6,714 nucleotides of DNA, taken from the NCBI GenBank assembly GCA_964586135.1, contig CAZPGS010000048.1, forward strand, positions 1-6,714, given 5' to 3'. This document shows positions 1 to 6,019 of the stretch, in pieces (positions within the stretch are counted from its first letter, which is position 1; the number at the start of each line of letters is the position of its first letter). The translations under genes were made by a program, and so were the position numbers. The stretch comes from WYZ-LMO8 sp964586135. Lineage in GTDB: Archaea > Thermoproteota > Methanomethylicia > Nezhaarchaeales > WYZ-LMO8. A model generated the notes under the pieces. It did not search any database. It was not told where the DNA came from and saw only the letters and a program-made list of their open reading frames with translations.

Positions 1-577
1 AGTAGTCCAAGAGCTCCCTAGCGACCGCTTGGGCCAGCTCCTCGAAGCAACCCCTCACCCCTCCTCCGGCGCCACAGCATAGCGACTCCTCCCTGCTCTC
101 CTCGGGCTCGATCAACTTCAAGCTCGGCACCATGCTCAGCAGGCGGCGAGGCGGCTCGTAGACGTTCAAGTGCCTCCCCAAGTGGCAGGGGTCGAAGTAG
201 ACGGCCTTGAGCTCGAGGGGCTTCAGGGACGAGGGCTTCACGTGCTCGAGAATTACCTCGGTGGAGTGCCTCACCTCGACGCCCAAGGCCTTGAGCTCTC
301 TGGGGTAGTCCAGCTTGAAGGTCCTCATGCAGCCCGGGCAGTGGGTCGTGAGGCCCTCGGCCCCAGCGCTCAATATCCTAGCGGCGGTTTCCTCGGCCAC
401 CTTCGAGAACTCCTTCTTCAAGCCCAGCCTCAGGAGTATGGAGCCGCAACAGCCCTCGTCGCGGCCCAAGTACTTGTAGTGGACGCCCAAGGCCTCCAAG
501 ACGGAGACGAACGAGTGGGCCAGCTCGGGGACCCTGTAAGACGATGTGCAGCCAATCCAGAGCAGGAGACCTTCCAA
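1..577 (-). CDS. HdrD/HdrB-like CCG-domain Fe-S protein, partial (C-terminus off the left edge)
   Basis: The visible 192 residues are a cysteine-rich CCG-domain protein of the kind found in heterodisulfide reductase HdrB/HdrD, GlcF and LutA. The first CCG domain is complete: WIGC at residue 10, CCGS at 43-46 and HCPGC at 79-83. The second begins with FDPCHLGRH (Cys131) and CCGAGGG (167-173); its closing CxxC would lie about 36 residues later, outside the window. In characterised HdrB, CCG cysteines bind non-cubane [4Fe-4S] clusters used in thiol/disulfide electron transfer; here that role is inferred. HdrD and GlcF usually carry an N-terminal two-[4Fe-4S] ferredoxin domain, and this protein lacks one. 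A TAG stop (593-595) lies upstream in frame, and TTG at 577-575 is the only sensible start, 9 nt after an AGGAGAGA ribosome binding site. The substrate is unknown; a partner subunit could lie beyond the left edge. Confidence 0.86.
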   Translation of the reverse strand, partial: MEGLLLWIGCTSSYRVPELAHSFVSVLEALGVHYKYLGRDEGCCGSILLRLGLKKEFSKVAEETAARILSAGAEGLTTHCPGCMRTFKLDYPRELKALGVEVRHSTEVILEHVKPSSLKPLELKAVYFDPCHLGRHLNVYEPPRRLLSMVPSLKLIEPEESREESLCCGAGGGVRGCFEELAQAVARELLDY

Positions 578-586
578 GACCTCTAC

Positions 587-594
587 TCTCTCCT
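587..594 (-). promoter_or_regulatory. Shine-Dalgarno for the CCG-domain protein
   Basis: The minus strand reads AGGAGAGA, complementary to the 16S rRNA 3' end, nine bases before the TTG at 577. It supports the TTG start, because the same frame has a stop codon just upstream and no ATG or GTG nearby. Confidence 0.6.
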
Positions 595-627
595 AAATGA
601 GACTGGAGAGATGCCCTCGAAACTGCA

Positions 628-640
628 GATAAGCTTTTCC
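628..640 (-). promoter_or_regulatory. TATA-box promoter of the CCG-domain gene
   Basis: The minus strand reads GGAAAAGCTTATC, a good match to the crenarchaeal BRE plus TATA pattern. The usual spacing of about 26 nt places transcription start near position 608, giving a leader of about 30 nt that contains the ribosome binding site at 587-594. The start site is inferred from spacing only. Confidence 0.55.
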
Positions 641-718
641 AGGGCAGATCACGAAGCTCTTCGCCAAGACGTTGAGCGCGTTGCTCGCTGATCGGCGTTC
701 AGAGCCTTAGAGCTGTCT

Positions 719-732
719 CCCCGTATACGGGG
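719..732. repeat. 14-bp perfect palindrome
   Basis: CCCCGTATACGGGG is its own reverse complement. It falls within the codons for DPVYGE of the ATPase relic. A dimeric regulator could bind such a site, but no nearby start codon or TATA box clearly depends on it, so its function is unknown. Confidence 0.5.
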
Positions 733-897
733 TCTAAGAACTCATACTCCTTGTCTCTCTTGACCAATACGCTCACGTCCACAAGCCTGCCGAGGCACCT
801 GCTCAAAGTCTTGCTACGCACTTGGGCTTCGTGCCGAGCCTCGACGACCCTGTGGAAGTCCGGTCCAAGGCCGGCTACGGGACGAACCTCCTCTCCA

Positions 898-905
898 CTT
901 TTATC
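898..905 (-). promoter_or_regulatory. TATA-like box upstream of the ATPase relic
   Basis: The minus strand reads GATAAAAG, in an A/T-rich patch within GC-rich DNA. Transcription would start near 875. It lies after the end of cysS and could drive the short frame that ends at 699, or be all that remains of an older promoter. Confidence 0.25.
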
Positions 906-907
906 GG

Positions 908-952
908 TTCGGTATGGGTGATGCCGGCTCAGCTACGTTTATGCATACCGAG
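908..952. repeat. Hairpin-forming inverted repeat downstream of cysS
   Basis: TTCGGTATG (908-916) pairs with CATACCGAG (944-952): eight Watson-Crick pairs and one G-T pair around a 27-nt loop. It starts about 55 nt past the cysS stop codon on the minus strand. No T-run follows, so it is not a typical archaeal terminator. It may be a 3'-end structure or have no function. Confidence 0.35.
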
Positions 953-1006
953 GGAGCGCTCTTCGAGGTTGGGTGGCTCGCAAATGCCCTCTTCACGGGA
1001 GTTGCT

Positions 1007-2443
1007 TCAGAGGTACACCCAAGTGGACCCGGTCTTGGAGTCCATGACCTTGATGCCGAGGGCCGCCAGCTGGTCCCTTATCCTGTCCGCTACCTCGTAC
1101 TCCTTGCGCTCTCTGTGGAGTTGCCTCACGTCTACTATTATCTTCACGAGCCTGTCAACGAACTCCTTGTCGAAGCCCTTGACCTGGAAGACGTCTTCGA
1201 GGGCCCCCAATACCTGGTCGATCCTCTTGAGGGCGCTGAGGGCGCTGAGGGCCAGCTCCGCCTTGCTCGAGGGTATTATCGCGCTGTAGGACTTTGACAA
1301 GAGGTCGTGGAGGTACGAGGCAGCCCTCGCGCCGTTGAAGTCCTCCCCCATTGACTCCACGAAGCCCAAGAGGTCCTCGTTCACGCCCCTGGCCACCTTC
1401 AAGTCCCCCTCCGTTAGCTTGAAGCTCAAGTCACCCTCAGAGGCAACCCTCATCAAGAGCTCTGCGCAGTTCCTCAGCCTCTCGTAGACCCTCTCGTAGC
1501 TCTCCAAGAGCTCGTAGGAGAAGTCTATCGTGCTCCTGTAGTGGGTGAGGGCGAGCATCAGCCTCAGGGCCTCGGGCCTGTGCTCTTTGAAGAGGTCCCT
1601 CAGCGCTATTATGTTGCCGAGGCTCTTGCTCATCTTCTCCCCCTCTATCGTCAAGTAGCCGGCGTGGAGCCAGTACTTGACCCAGGGCCTCACCCCGTAC
1701 CTCGCCTCGCTCTGGGCTATCTCGTTCTCGTGGTGGGGGAACACTAAGTCGACTCCCCCGCCGTGGATGTCTATCCTCTCGCCCAAGTAGAAGCTGCTCA
1801 TGACCGAGCACTCGACGTGCCAGCCGGGCCTGCCAGGGCCCCAAGGGCTCTCCCAATAGGGCTCGCCGGGCTTGGCCCTCTTCCAGAGGGCGAAGTCGTA
1901 GGGCCTCCTCTTCTCCTGTAGGAACTGCTCCTCCTGCCTCCACTCCTCGCGCCTTACCCTGTTCGAGAGCTTGCCGTAGTCGAGGAACTTGTCGACGTCG
2001 AAGTACACGCTCCCGTTGCTCTCGTAGGCGAACCCGGCCTCCACGAGCTTGGATATGAAGTCTATGATCTCGTTCACGTGTTGCGTGGCCTTGGGGTGGA
2101 AGTCGACCTCTATGCGAAGCCTCTTCAAGGCGTCGAGGTAGTCCCTAGTGTACGTATCGGCTATCCCCCTCCAACTGATGCCCTCCTTGTTCGCCCTGTT
2201 GATTATCTTGTCGTCTATGTCGGTTATGTTCTGCACGTGCACGACCTCGAACCCCTTGAGTTTGAGGAACCTCTTGATCACGTCGAAGGCGACGTACGTC
2301 CTGGCGTGCCCCACGTGCGTGTAGTCGTAGACCGTGGGCCCGCACACGTACAGCCCGACTCTCGGGGGATTGAAAGGGTCGAAGACCTCTAGCCTACGAG
2401 ACAGAGTGTTGTAAACCCTTACCGGCAATACGAGGCCACCCAC
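1007..2443 (-). CDS. cysS: Cysteinyl-tRNA synthetase
   Basis: This is a class I cytoplasmic enzyme that activates cysteine with ATP and charges tRNA-Cys. All landmarks are present in the 478-residue product. The HIGH signature is HVGH (43-46), within CGPTVYDYTHVGHARTY. The zinc ligands align as Cys34, Cys212 (WHVEC), His237 and Glu241 (PHHENE). The ATP loop is KMSKS (270-274), and an intact helical C-terminal region ends in TGSTWVYL. The length is normal for bacterial-type and archaeal CysRS. GTG at 2443 is the longest start. TTG at 2428 would give MPVRVYNTLS, closer to many family N-termini. No Shine-Dalgarno precedes the GTG, and a TATA box about 35 nt upstream implies an almost leaderless mRNA, so GTG is kept. 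The gene is divergent from the glycosyltransferase. A duplicated 9-bp unit (GGGCGCTGA, 1231-1248) encodes part of the ALSALSAL stretch. Confidence 0.97.
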   Translation of the reverse strand: MGGLVLPVRVYNTLSRRLEVFDPFNPPRVGLYVCGPTVYDYTHVGHARTYVAFDVIKRFLKLKGFEVVHVQNITDIDDKIINRANKEGISWRGIADTYTRDYLDALKRLRIEVDFHPKATQHVNEIIDFISKLVEAGFAYESNGSVYFDVDKFLDYGKLSNRVRREEWRQEEQFLQEKRRPYDFALWKRAKPGEPYWESPWGPGRPGWHVECSVMSSFYLGERIDIHGGGVDLVFPHHENEIAQSEARYGVRPWVKYWLHAGYLTIEGEKMSKSLGNIIALRDLFKEHRPEALRLMLALTHYRSTIDFSYELLESYERVYERLRNCAELLMRVASEGDLSFKLTEGDLKVARGVNEDLLGFVESMGEDFNGARAASYLHDLLSKSYSAIIPSSKAELALSALSALKRIDQVLGALEDVFQVKGFDKEFVDRLVKIIVDVRQLHRERKEYEVADRIRDQLAALGIKVMDSKTGSTWVYL

Positions 2444-2472
2444 CGACTGAGCTAATACGTCTATGAGGCCAG

Positions 2473-2481
2473 CTTTTAACC
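2473..2481 (-). promoter_or_regulatory. TATA-box promoter of cysS
   Basis: The minus strand reads GGTTAAAAG. Transcription is expected near 2450, some 7 nt before the GTG at 2443, consistent with the missing Shine-Dalgarno and a leaderless or near-leaderless transcript. It sits inside the N-terminal extension of the glycosyltransferase's longest frame, which argues that the extension is not coding. Confidence 0.5.
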
Positions 2482-2573
2482 TTCAGCCCGTAGAGGCAAA
2501 AATGGCTCAAGCGCTTCGAGGGCCCTTGGAAAAGGCCATGGGGGCTGCTTCTCGAGGCGGGGCTTTGAGCGTC

Positions 2574-2586
2574 GATAAAGCTTATA
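2574..2586 (+). promoter_or_regulatory. TATA-box promoter of the glycosyltransferase gene
   Basis: GATAAAGCTTATA is a strong crenarchaeal TATA box. It predicts transcription from about 2607, so translation cannot begin at the upstream ATG (2463) and instead starts at ATG 2631. Confidence 0.6.
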
Positions 2587-2614
2587 GCCACAGTCATGCC
2601 TTAAGGGGATTCAT

Positions 2615-2620
2615 AGAGGT
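2615..2620 (+). promoter_or_regulatory. Ribosome binding site deciding the glycosyltransferase start
   Basis: AGAGGT lies 10 nt before the ATG at 2631 and inside the short leader predicted from the TATA box. It supports the shorter 410-residue product over a 466-residue one. Confidence 0.4.
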
Positions 2621-2630
2621 AGTCCAACCA

Positions 2631-3863
2631 ATGTTCAACGCGGCAGAGGCTTTGAAGATGGTCATCGCCTCGCTCTTCCTCTTCTGGACGCTGTACCACG
2701 TGCCACTGATCATAGCCGGTCTGAGGAGGTTCTTCGAAGAGGCCGATGGTAGCGATGACGGCGTCGGTCGCTCTCCGCTTCACAGGCCAAAGGTCTCAAT
2801 AATCGTGCCAGTAAAGAACGAGGAGAAGGTCGTAGAGAGGCTCCTCGAGGCCTTGGTCAATCTAACGTACCCGAACAAGGAGGTCATAGTCGTTGAAGAC
2901 GGCTCGACCGACAGGACTGGCGAGATTTGCAAGAGGTTCGCGGAGAAGTACCCGTCCGTGATAAAGTATTGTCACAGAGACGTCAGTGAGGGCAAGCCTT
3001 CGGCGATAAACTTCGCCGCCAAGAAGGCTACGGGCGAGATAATGGCGATCTACGACGCCGACGCCGTCGTGGAGCCGGACTTGTTAGAGAGGATACTCCC
3101 TCACTTCGAGGACCCCGAAGTGGCCGCCGTGCAGGGGCAGGAGTACGCTGTCAACCAGAAGCAGAGCCTGTGGACTAAATTGGCGGCCTTGAACGACTTC
3201 CTAATCCACATCGCCCAGCTGGGAAGGGACGAATTGGAGCTTTTCGTCGTGTGCAAGGGGAACCACATGTACTTCAGGCGTAGCGTTCTGGAGGAGCTGG
3301 GCTTCTGGGACCCCCAGGCCTTGGCAGAAGACGCCGAGGTCTCTGTGAGGCTCATGAAGAGGGGTTACAGGGTAAAGTACGTGACCGTGAGGGTCGGGAT
3401 CGAGGCCCCTCCAAAGCTAAGGAGCTTAATTAGGCAGCGCTTGAGGTGGTTTAGGGGCTATCTTCAGGTCCTCGGCAAGCACAAAGACCTCTTGTCGCCC
3501 TCGAGCGTCAGGAGGCTCGATGCCCTGATGGCGCTTCTCACCCCTGTCTTCCTAGCCCTCAGCCTGCCCGGGTTCGTGATAGGCCTCTGGTTCATCGCGT
3601 CCTTCACGGGGCAGGTTTTGGGATTCGCTTTACTCTTCGTCGGCGTGCTGGGGCCTAACGCCCTCGCCCTAGCCCTGACAAAGCCGAGGAACTTCGTCTA
3701 CATCCCGCTTCTGTACTTGAACTGGGTGGTCATGGCCTCCATAGCCGCCTACGCCTGTTTCCACGCCCTCTTGAGGAAGAGGATGGAGTGGACGAAGACC
3801 GAGAAGCACGGCGTAGTGACAGAGGTTGACTTCTCAATAGTCAGCCGCGAGAAAGCGCCTTGA
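2631..3863 (+). CDS. Membrane-bound processive family-2 glycosyltransferase
   Basis: This GT2 enzyme of the HAS/IcaA/PgaC/BcsA type transfers sugar from a nucleotide-sugar to a growing beta-linked polysaccharide at the cytoplasmic membrane. From the chosen start (410 aa) there is a membrane helix at about 5-30 and then the GT-A domain. The domain opens with VSIIVPVKNEE (55-65) and has VEDGSTD with Asp90, YDAD (141-144, metal-binding DxD), AED (232-234, catalytic base region) and QRLRW (269-273). QxxRW is the hallmark of processive synthases. Two or three further membrane segments lie at about 297-345 and 355-381, followed by the soluble tail EWTKTEKHG, resembling the WxKTxRxG tail of IcaA/PgaC-like enzymes. 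The length matches that group (about 410-440). The longest frame begins at 2463, but residues 1-56 of it are low-complexity, cover the cysS promoter and precede this gene's TATA box. The sugar and polymer cannot be told from sequence; surface glycan or biofilm material is an inference. Confidence 0.9.
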   Translation: MFNAAEALKMVIASLFLFWTLYHVPLIIAGLRRFFEEADGSDDGVGRSPLHRPKVSIIVPVKNEEKVVERLLEALVNLTYPNKEVIVVEDGSTDRTGEICKRFAEKYPSVIKYCHRDVSEGKPSAINFAAKKATGEIMAIYDADAVVEPDLLERILPHFEDPEVAAVQGQEYAVNQKQSLWTKLAALNDFLIHIAQLGRDELELFVVCKGNHMYFRRSVLEELGFWDPQALAEDAEVSVRLMKRGYRVKYVTVRVGIEAPPKLRSLIRQRLRWFRGYLQVLGKHKDLLSPSSVRRLDALMALLTPVFLALSLPGFVIGLWFIASFTGQVLGFALLFVGVLGPNALALALTKPRNFVYIPLLYLNWVVMASIAAYACFHALLRKRMEWTKTEKHGVVTEVDFSIVSREKAP

Positions 3864-3926
3864 CCCGCTGCTCTCGGCTTGGGCGGCTTGCGAGCCGAGG
3901 TGATGGCTTCAAAGCGCCTCGGCCCC

Positions 3927-3934
3927 TTTTTAAA
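3927..3934 (+). promoter_or_regulatory. TATA-box promoter of the tRNA methyltransferase (T-run may also end the upstream gene)
   Basis: TTTTTAAA follows a CCCC run about 64 nt after the glycosyltransferase stop. Spacing predicts transcription from about 3957. Archaeal termination occurs at T-runs, so the five Ts may also help end the upstream transcript. The predicted start excludes the distal ATG at 3879. Confidence 0.5.
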
Positions 3935-3974
3935 CATGCTTCGCCCTAGTGAGCTCAGTACTTCTTGGGCGCGA

Positions 3975-5123
3975 GTGAGCTTGACGGGCTTCGAGTTCAT
4001 GGCGACAACGGTCGAAGGGTTCGAGGACGTAGTGGCGAGAGAGTTAGAGAAGCTCGGCGGGCGCGTCGACGAGGTCAAGCGGGCTCGGGTCTTCTTCGAA
4101 GGGCAGATGGACTTGATGTACCGGGTTAACATCAGAGCTCGATGCGTCCACAAGTTGATGCTCGTCCTCAGCTATGGAAAGGCGCGAGGCCTAGAAGAGA
4201 TATACAGGCTCGCCAAGTCGATCGACTACTCCGAGGTCATGAGGCTGGATCAGTCGTTCGCCGTGAGGACTACGAGGGTCGGTGAGCACGAGTACACGAG
4301 CATAGACGTCTCGGCGGTCGTCGGCCAAGCGATAATAGACAGCTTCGTAGAGGCCAAGGGCACTAGGCCTCGAGTGGACCTCAAGAACCCGGACGTCGAG
4401 ATAGGGGTCTACGTAAGGGACGACGAGGTCGTGATCGGCGTCAACACCACCGGCGAGTCGCTCCACAAGAGGAACTACAGAGTCTACGACCACCCAGCGG
4501 CCCTGAAGACCACCTTGGCCGCGGGGATGCTAATGCTCTCTGGGTGGCGTGGCGAGGGGCTCTTGGACCCCATGTGCGGCGGAGGGACCATAGTCATAGA
4601 GGCCGCGCTGATGGTTAGGGGGTTCCCCCCGGGCTTCTTCAGGAAGGACTTGGCGTTCAGGAGACTGGTTTTCTACGACCCCAAGGTCCATAGAGAAGAG
4701 CTTGAGAGGGCGCTAGAGCGCGCCAACAGGGAGATCTACAAGATCTACGGCTTTGACGTGTCCCCGAAGCACGTGATGGGCGCTAGGCTGAACGCCTCGT
4801 CAGCTGGGGTCCACGACACTATAAGTTTCGACGTGAGAGACGCAACTAAAGGGGAGACGTACAGGGGCTTGGACGTGAAGCACGTGGTCGTGAACCCGCC
4901 GTACGGCCTCAGGCAGAGCAGGCCCAAAGCGGTCAAAGACCTCTACGCGAAGTTCTTGAGGGCCCTCTCCAACGAGCTTAGCGGAGTGACGCTGACAGTC
5001 ATAGTCGGCTCTCGGAGGGCCTTCGAGGACGCCTTGGAGGGCGTGGACTGCGACGTCCTAGACGTAAGGGACGTGAAGCACGGAGATCTGCCCGCTAGGG
5101 TCTACAAGGTAAGAGTGCGCTGA
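3975..5123 (+). CDS. trm14: THUMP-domain tRNA (guanine-N2-)-methyltransferase, Trm14-like
   Basis: This class I SAM-dependent RNA methyltransferase (COG0116 type) probably makes N2-methylguanosine in tRNA; archaeal Trm14 acts at G6 in the acceptor stem. From GTG 3975 the product has 382 residues, close to characterised Trm14 proteins. The N-terminal ferredoxin-like strand and helix (FEFMATTVEGFEDVV) lead into the THUMP domain (about 50-160). A linker with HKRNYRVYDHPAALK follows, then the catalytic fold: motif I DPMCGGGT (198-205), the ribose-binding acidic residue in YGFDVSP (Asp261), DVRDA (286-290) and motif IV NPPYG (307-311). NPPYG favours Trm14/RlmL over TrmG10, which usually has DPPYG. 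The longest frame starts at ATG 3879, upstream of the TATA box. ATG 3999 would remove the first strand. GTG 3975 or TTG 3981 best fits both promoter and fold. The exact modified base is inferred from family membership. Confidence 0.87.
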   Translation: MSLTGFEFMATTVEGFEDVVARELEKLGGRVDEVKRARVFFEGQMDLMYRVNIRARCVHKLMLVLSYGKARGLEEIYRLAKSIDYSEVMRLDQSFAVRTTRVGEHEYTSIDVSAVVGQAIIDSFVEAKGTRPRVDLKNPDVEIGVYVRDDEVVIGVNTTGESLHKRNYRVYDHPAALKTTLAAGMLMLSGWRGEGLLDPMCGGGTIVIEAALMVRGFPPGFFRKDLAFRRLVFYDPKVHREELERALERANREIYKIYGFDVSPKHVMGARLNASSAGVHDTISFDVRDATKGETYRGLDVKHVVVNPPYGLRQSRPKAVKDLYAKFLRALSNELSGVTLTVIVGSRRAFEDALEGVDCDVLDVRDVKHGDLPARVYKVRVR

Positions 5124-5141
5124 GGCCGCTTTACGCCTCCA

Positions 5142-5837
5142 TTACTTCACGAGCACCGAGACGTTTATCGCCAAGCAGGCCGAGACGGCGTCGACGTCGT
5201 GCTCGCTAATCGACCTCAGCGCTCCCGCCTTGTGAAGGCTCTGCACGAGGTCCAAGTAGACCAGGAACGTCTTAGGCTCGAGCTCGCCCCTCTGGAGGCG
5301 CCAGTACCTCTTCTGATCCTTCTTTATGGCCGTCACCCTCTCCGATATCAGCTTCTCGAAGTTCGCATCTCTCTGCCACAGCTTCTGCGCCTGCGTCGTG
5401 CTCCACTCGTAGAGGTCCAAGACGCTGTAGTCGGCTATCCTGAGGTGTAGCTTCCAGTCCCTCACGCCCATCTCCACCTTCGAGCTCACCTCCCCGACCG
5501 CCAAGTCCTTCAGGGACCTCTGCGCGCTGGGGCCCAGAGCGAGGAGCGGGCTCACGTAGCAGGACGCCAGGCACACGGCCTCCGCGACCTCGCGCTCCAA
5601 CTTCATGGAGTCTGCCGCGAATCCTACGAAAGCCTCGACGTCCCTGCTTGGGTGAGCCAAGGGCACTAAGGGCCTCTTCAACTTAGGGAGCCTCTCCACG
5701 AGGGAGGGAGGGACTCCTAAGGTCCTGTACTTAAACCTCTCGACGAGCCACTTTAGGCTCTCCGACACCTCGTCTGTCGGGCTGAAGAGGACTACACCCC
5801 TCATGTTCTTGACCAAGGCCGCGTACCGCGAGAACAC
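5142..5837 (-). CDS. Hypothetical protein, family not recognised
   Basis: I do not recognise this family. From GTG 5837 the product has 231 residues; ATG 5804 would remove 11 and give MRGVVLFSPTDEV. The N-terminal half alternates hydrophobic and basic stretches (RGVVLFSP; a proline-rich region near LPKLKRPLVPLAHP). A hydrophobic helix, about 83-104 (VAEAVCLASCYVSPLLALG), is too polar to be a sure membrane span. The C-terminal half is helical, highly charged and rich in Trp, Tyr and Arg (LYEWSTTQAQKLWQR; KKDQKRYWRLQRGE), as in proteins that bind nucleic acid or a partner. There is no Walker, Cys-cluster or nuclease motif. Codon use matches the neighbours (AGG, CTC, GAG), so it looks native and expressed. 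It converges on the tRNA methyltransferase with 18 bases between stop codons, and its upstream region carries its own TATA candidates. Confidence 0.8.
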   Translation of the reverse strand: MFSRYAALVKNMRGVVLFSPTDEVSESLKWLVERFKYRTLGVPPSLVERLPKLKRPLVPLAHPSRDVEAFVGFAADSMKLEREVAEAVCLASCYVSPLLALGPSAQRSLKDLAVGEVSSKVEMGVRDWKLHLRIADYSVLDLYEWSTTQAQKLWQRDANFEKLISERVTAIKKDQKRYWRLQRGELEPKTFLVYLDLVQSLHKAGALRSISEHDVDAVSACLAINVSVLVK

Positions 5838-5838
5838 G

Positions 5839-5847
5839 TTTAAGTAT
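5839..5847 (-). promoter_or_regulatory. TATA-like box of the hypothetical gene
   Basis: The minus strand reads ATACTTAAA. It predicts transcription near 5816, which would favour translation from ATG 5804. A second A/T run at 5862-5874 (TTAAAAAATTAAG on the minus strand) predicts transcription near 5842 and would fit the GTG at 5837 as a near-leaderless start. The sequence alone does not decide between them. Confidence 0.4.
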
Positions 5848-5879
5848 TCAACTTCCTTGAGCTTAATTTTTTAATCGAG

Positions 5880-5904
5880 GCCCTCGCCCTTCAAGAGCGG
5901 GGCT
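5880..5904. repeat. Small GC-rich hairpin
   Basis: GCCCTCGC pairs imperfectly with GCGGGGC across a nine-base loop, with a G-T pair and a one-base bulge. It sits between the A/T run of the orphan gene's promoter and the larger structure at 5943-6019. It may be chance in GC-rich DNA. Confidence 0.25.
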
Positions 5905-5942
5905 TCGTCACCTTATTCGAGATTTTGAGTCTATGAAGCGCG

Positions 5943-6019
5943 GGGCGACGCGCGGACTAAGGCCTCGACGCCGAGGCCCTTAAAGCCGCTTAGCGAGTTT
6001 CCGTCGGGGCGCGACGCCC
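5943..6019. repeat. Large nested inverted repeat; candidate structured RNA or 3'-end element
   Basis: The outer arms GGGCGACGCGC (5943-5953) and GCGCGACGCCC (6009-6019) form 10 pairs with one A-A mismatch. Inside, GGCCTCG (5961-5967) and CGAGGCC (5972-5978) form a perfect 7-bp stem with loop ACGC. That stem extends outward through TAA/TTA past a single bulged C, then GCGG (5952-5955) with CCGC (5986-5989). The GCGG/CCGC extension competes with the last two outer pairs. The element begins right after the DUF89 stop codon (6021-6023), so it would form the 3' end of that mRNA. It could also be a separate RNA from either strand. I find no C/D boxes, no ACA tail, no tRNA features and no following T-run. 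Confidence 0.45.

Larger units (their letters stand above)
699..932 (-). pseudogene. Possible relic of an archaeal AAA ATPase (winged-helix C-terminal tail)
   Basis: This is a 78-codon open frame, bounded upstream by a TAG at 933-935 and ending in TGA at 699-701. The only usable start inside it is GTG at 821, which would give a 40-residue peptide. The C-terminal part contains SKTLSRCLGRLVDV, LVKRDKEYEFLDP and a final ETALRL. This is the arrangement seen at the C-terminus of archaeal ATPases (PF01637 type): a recognition-helix-like TLSRxLxRL, then a short wing and a Y-x-x-x-DP motif. No Walker A or B motif is present upstream in this or the other minus frames. I read it as the remaining tail of a decayed or deleted ATPase gene. 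It could instead be a tiny expressed winged-helix protein. The family assignment rests on pattern recognition alone. Confidence 0.42.

Noticed and set aside
170..691. Plus-strand 173-codon open frame
   Set aside because: It lies opposite the CCG-domain gene, whose motifs are unmistakable. Its translation is low-complexity, as expected of an antisense shadow in GC-rich DNA.
911..950. Possible C/D-box RNA around GTGATGC
   Set aside because: The box is imperfect, there is no CTGA D box in the correct position on the same strand, and the loop is too short for guide sequences.
1228..1252. Tandem 9-bp repeat GGGCGCTGA
   Set aside because: It encodes the ALSALSAL helix in CysRS and stays in frame. 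It is a minor coding microduplication, not a mobile or regulatory element.
822..1297. Two overlapping plus-strand open frames at the cysS 3' end
   Set aside because: They run antisense to the cysS C-terminal region and show no recognisable domain, promoter or ribosome binding site.
1437..1943. Minus-strand 168-codon frame inside cysS
   Set aside because: It is an alternative-frame shadow of cysS with an Arg/Glu/Pro-rich translation; the cysS frame carries the catalytic motifs.
2442..2454. tRNA D-arm-like sequence TAGCTCAGTCGGT (minus strand) at the cysS start
   Set aside because: It is tempting next to an aminoacyl-tRNA synthetase gene, but the D stem does not close (GCTC lacks GAGC) and no anticodon or T arm follows. 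It is probably coincidence.
5934..5984. 16-codon Arg-rich plus-strand frame (MKRGATRGLR...)
   Set aside because: It lies inside the inverted repeat, has no ribosome binding site, and its basic composition simply reflects the GC-rich stem.
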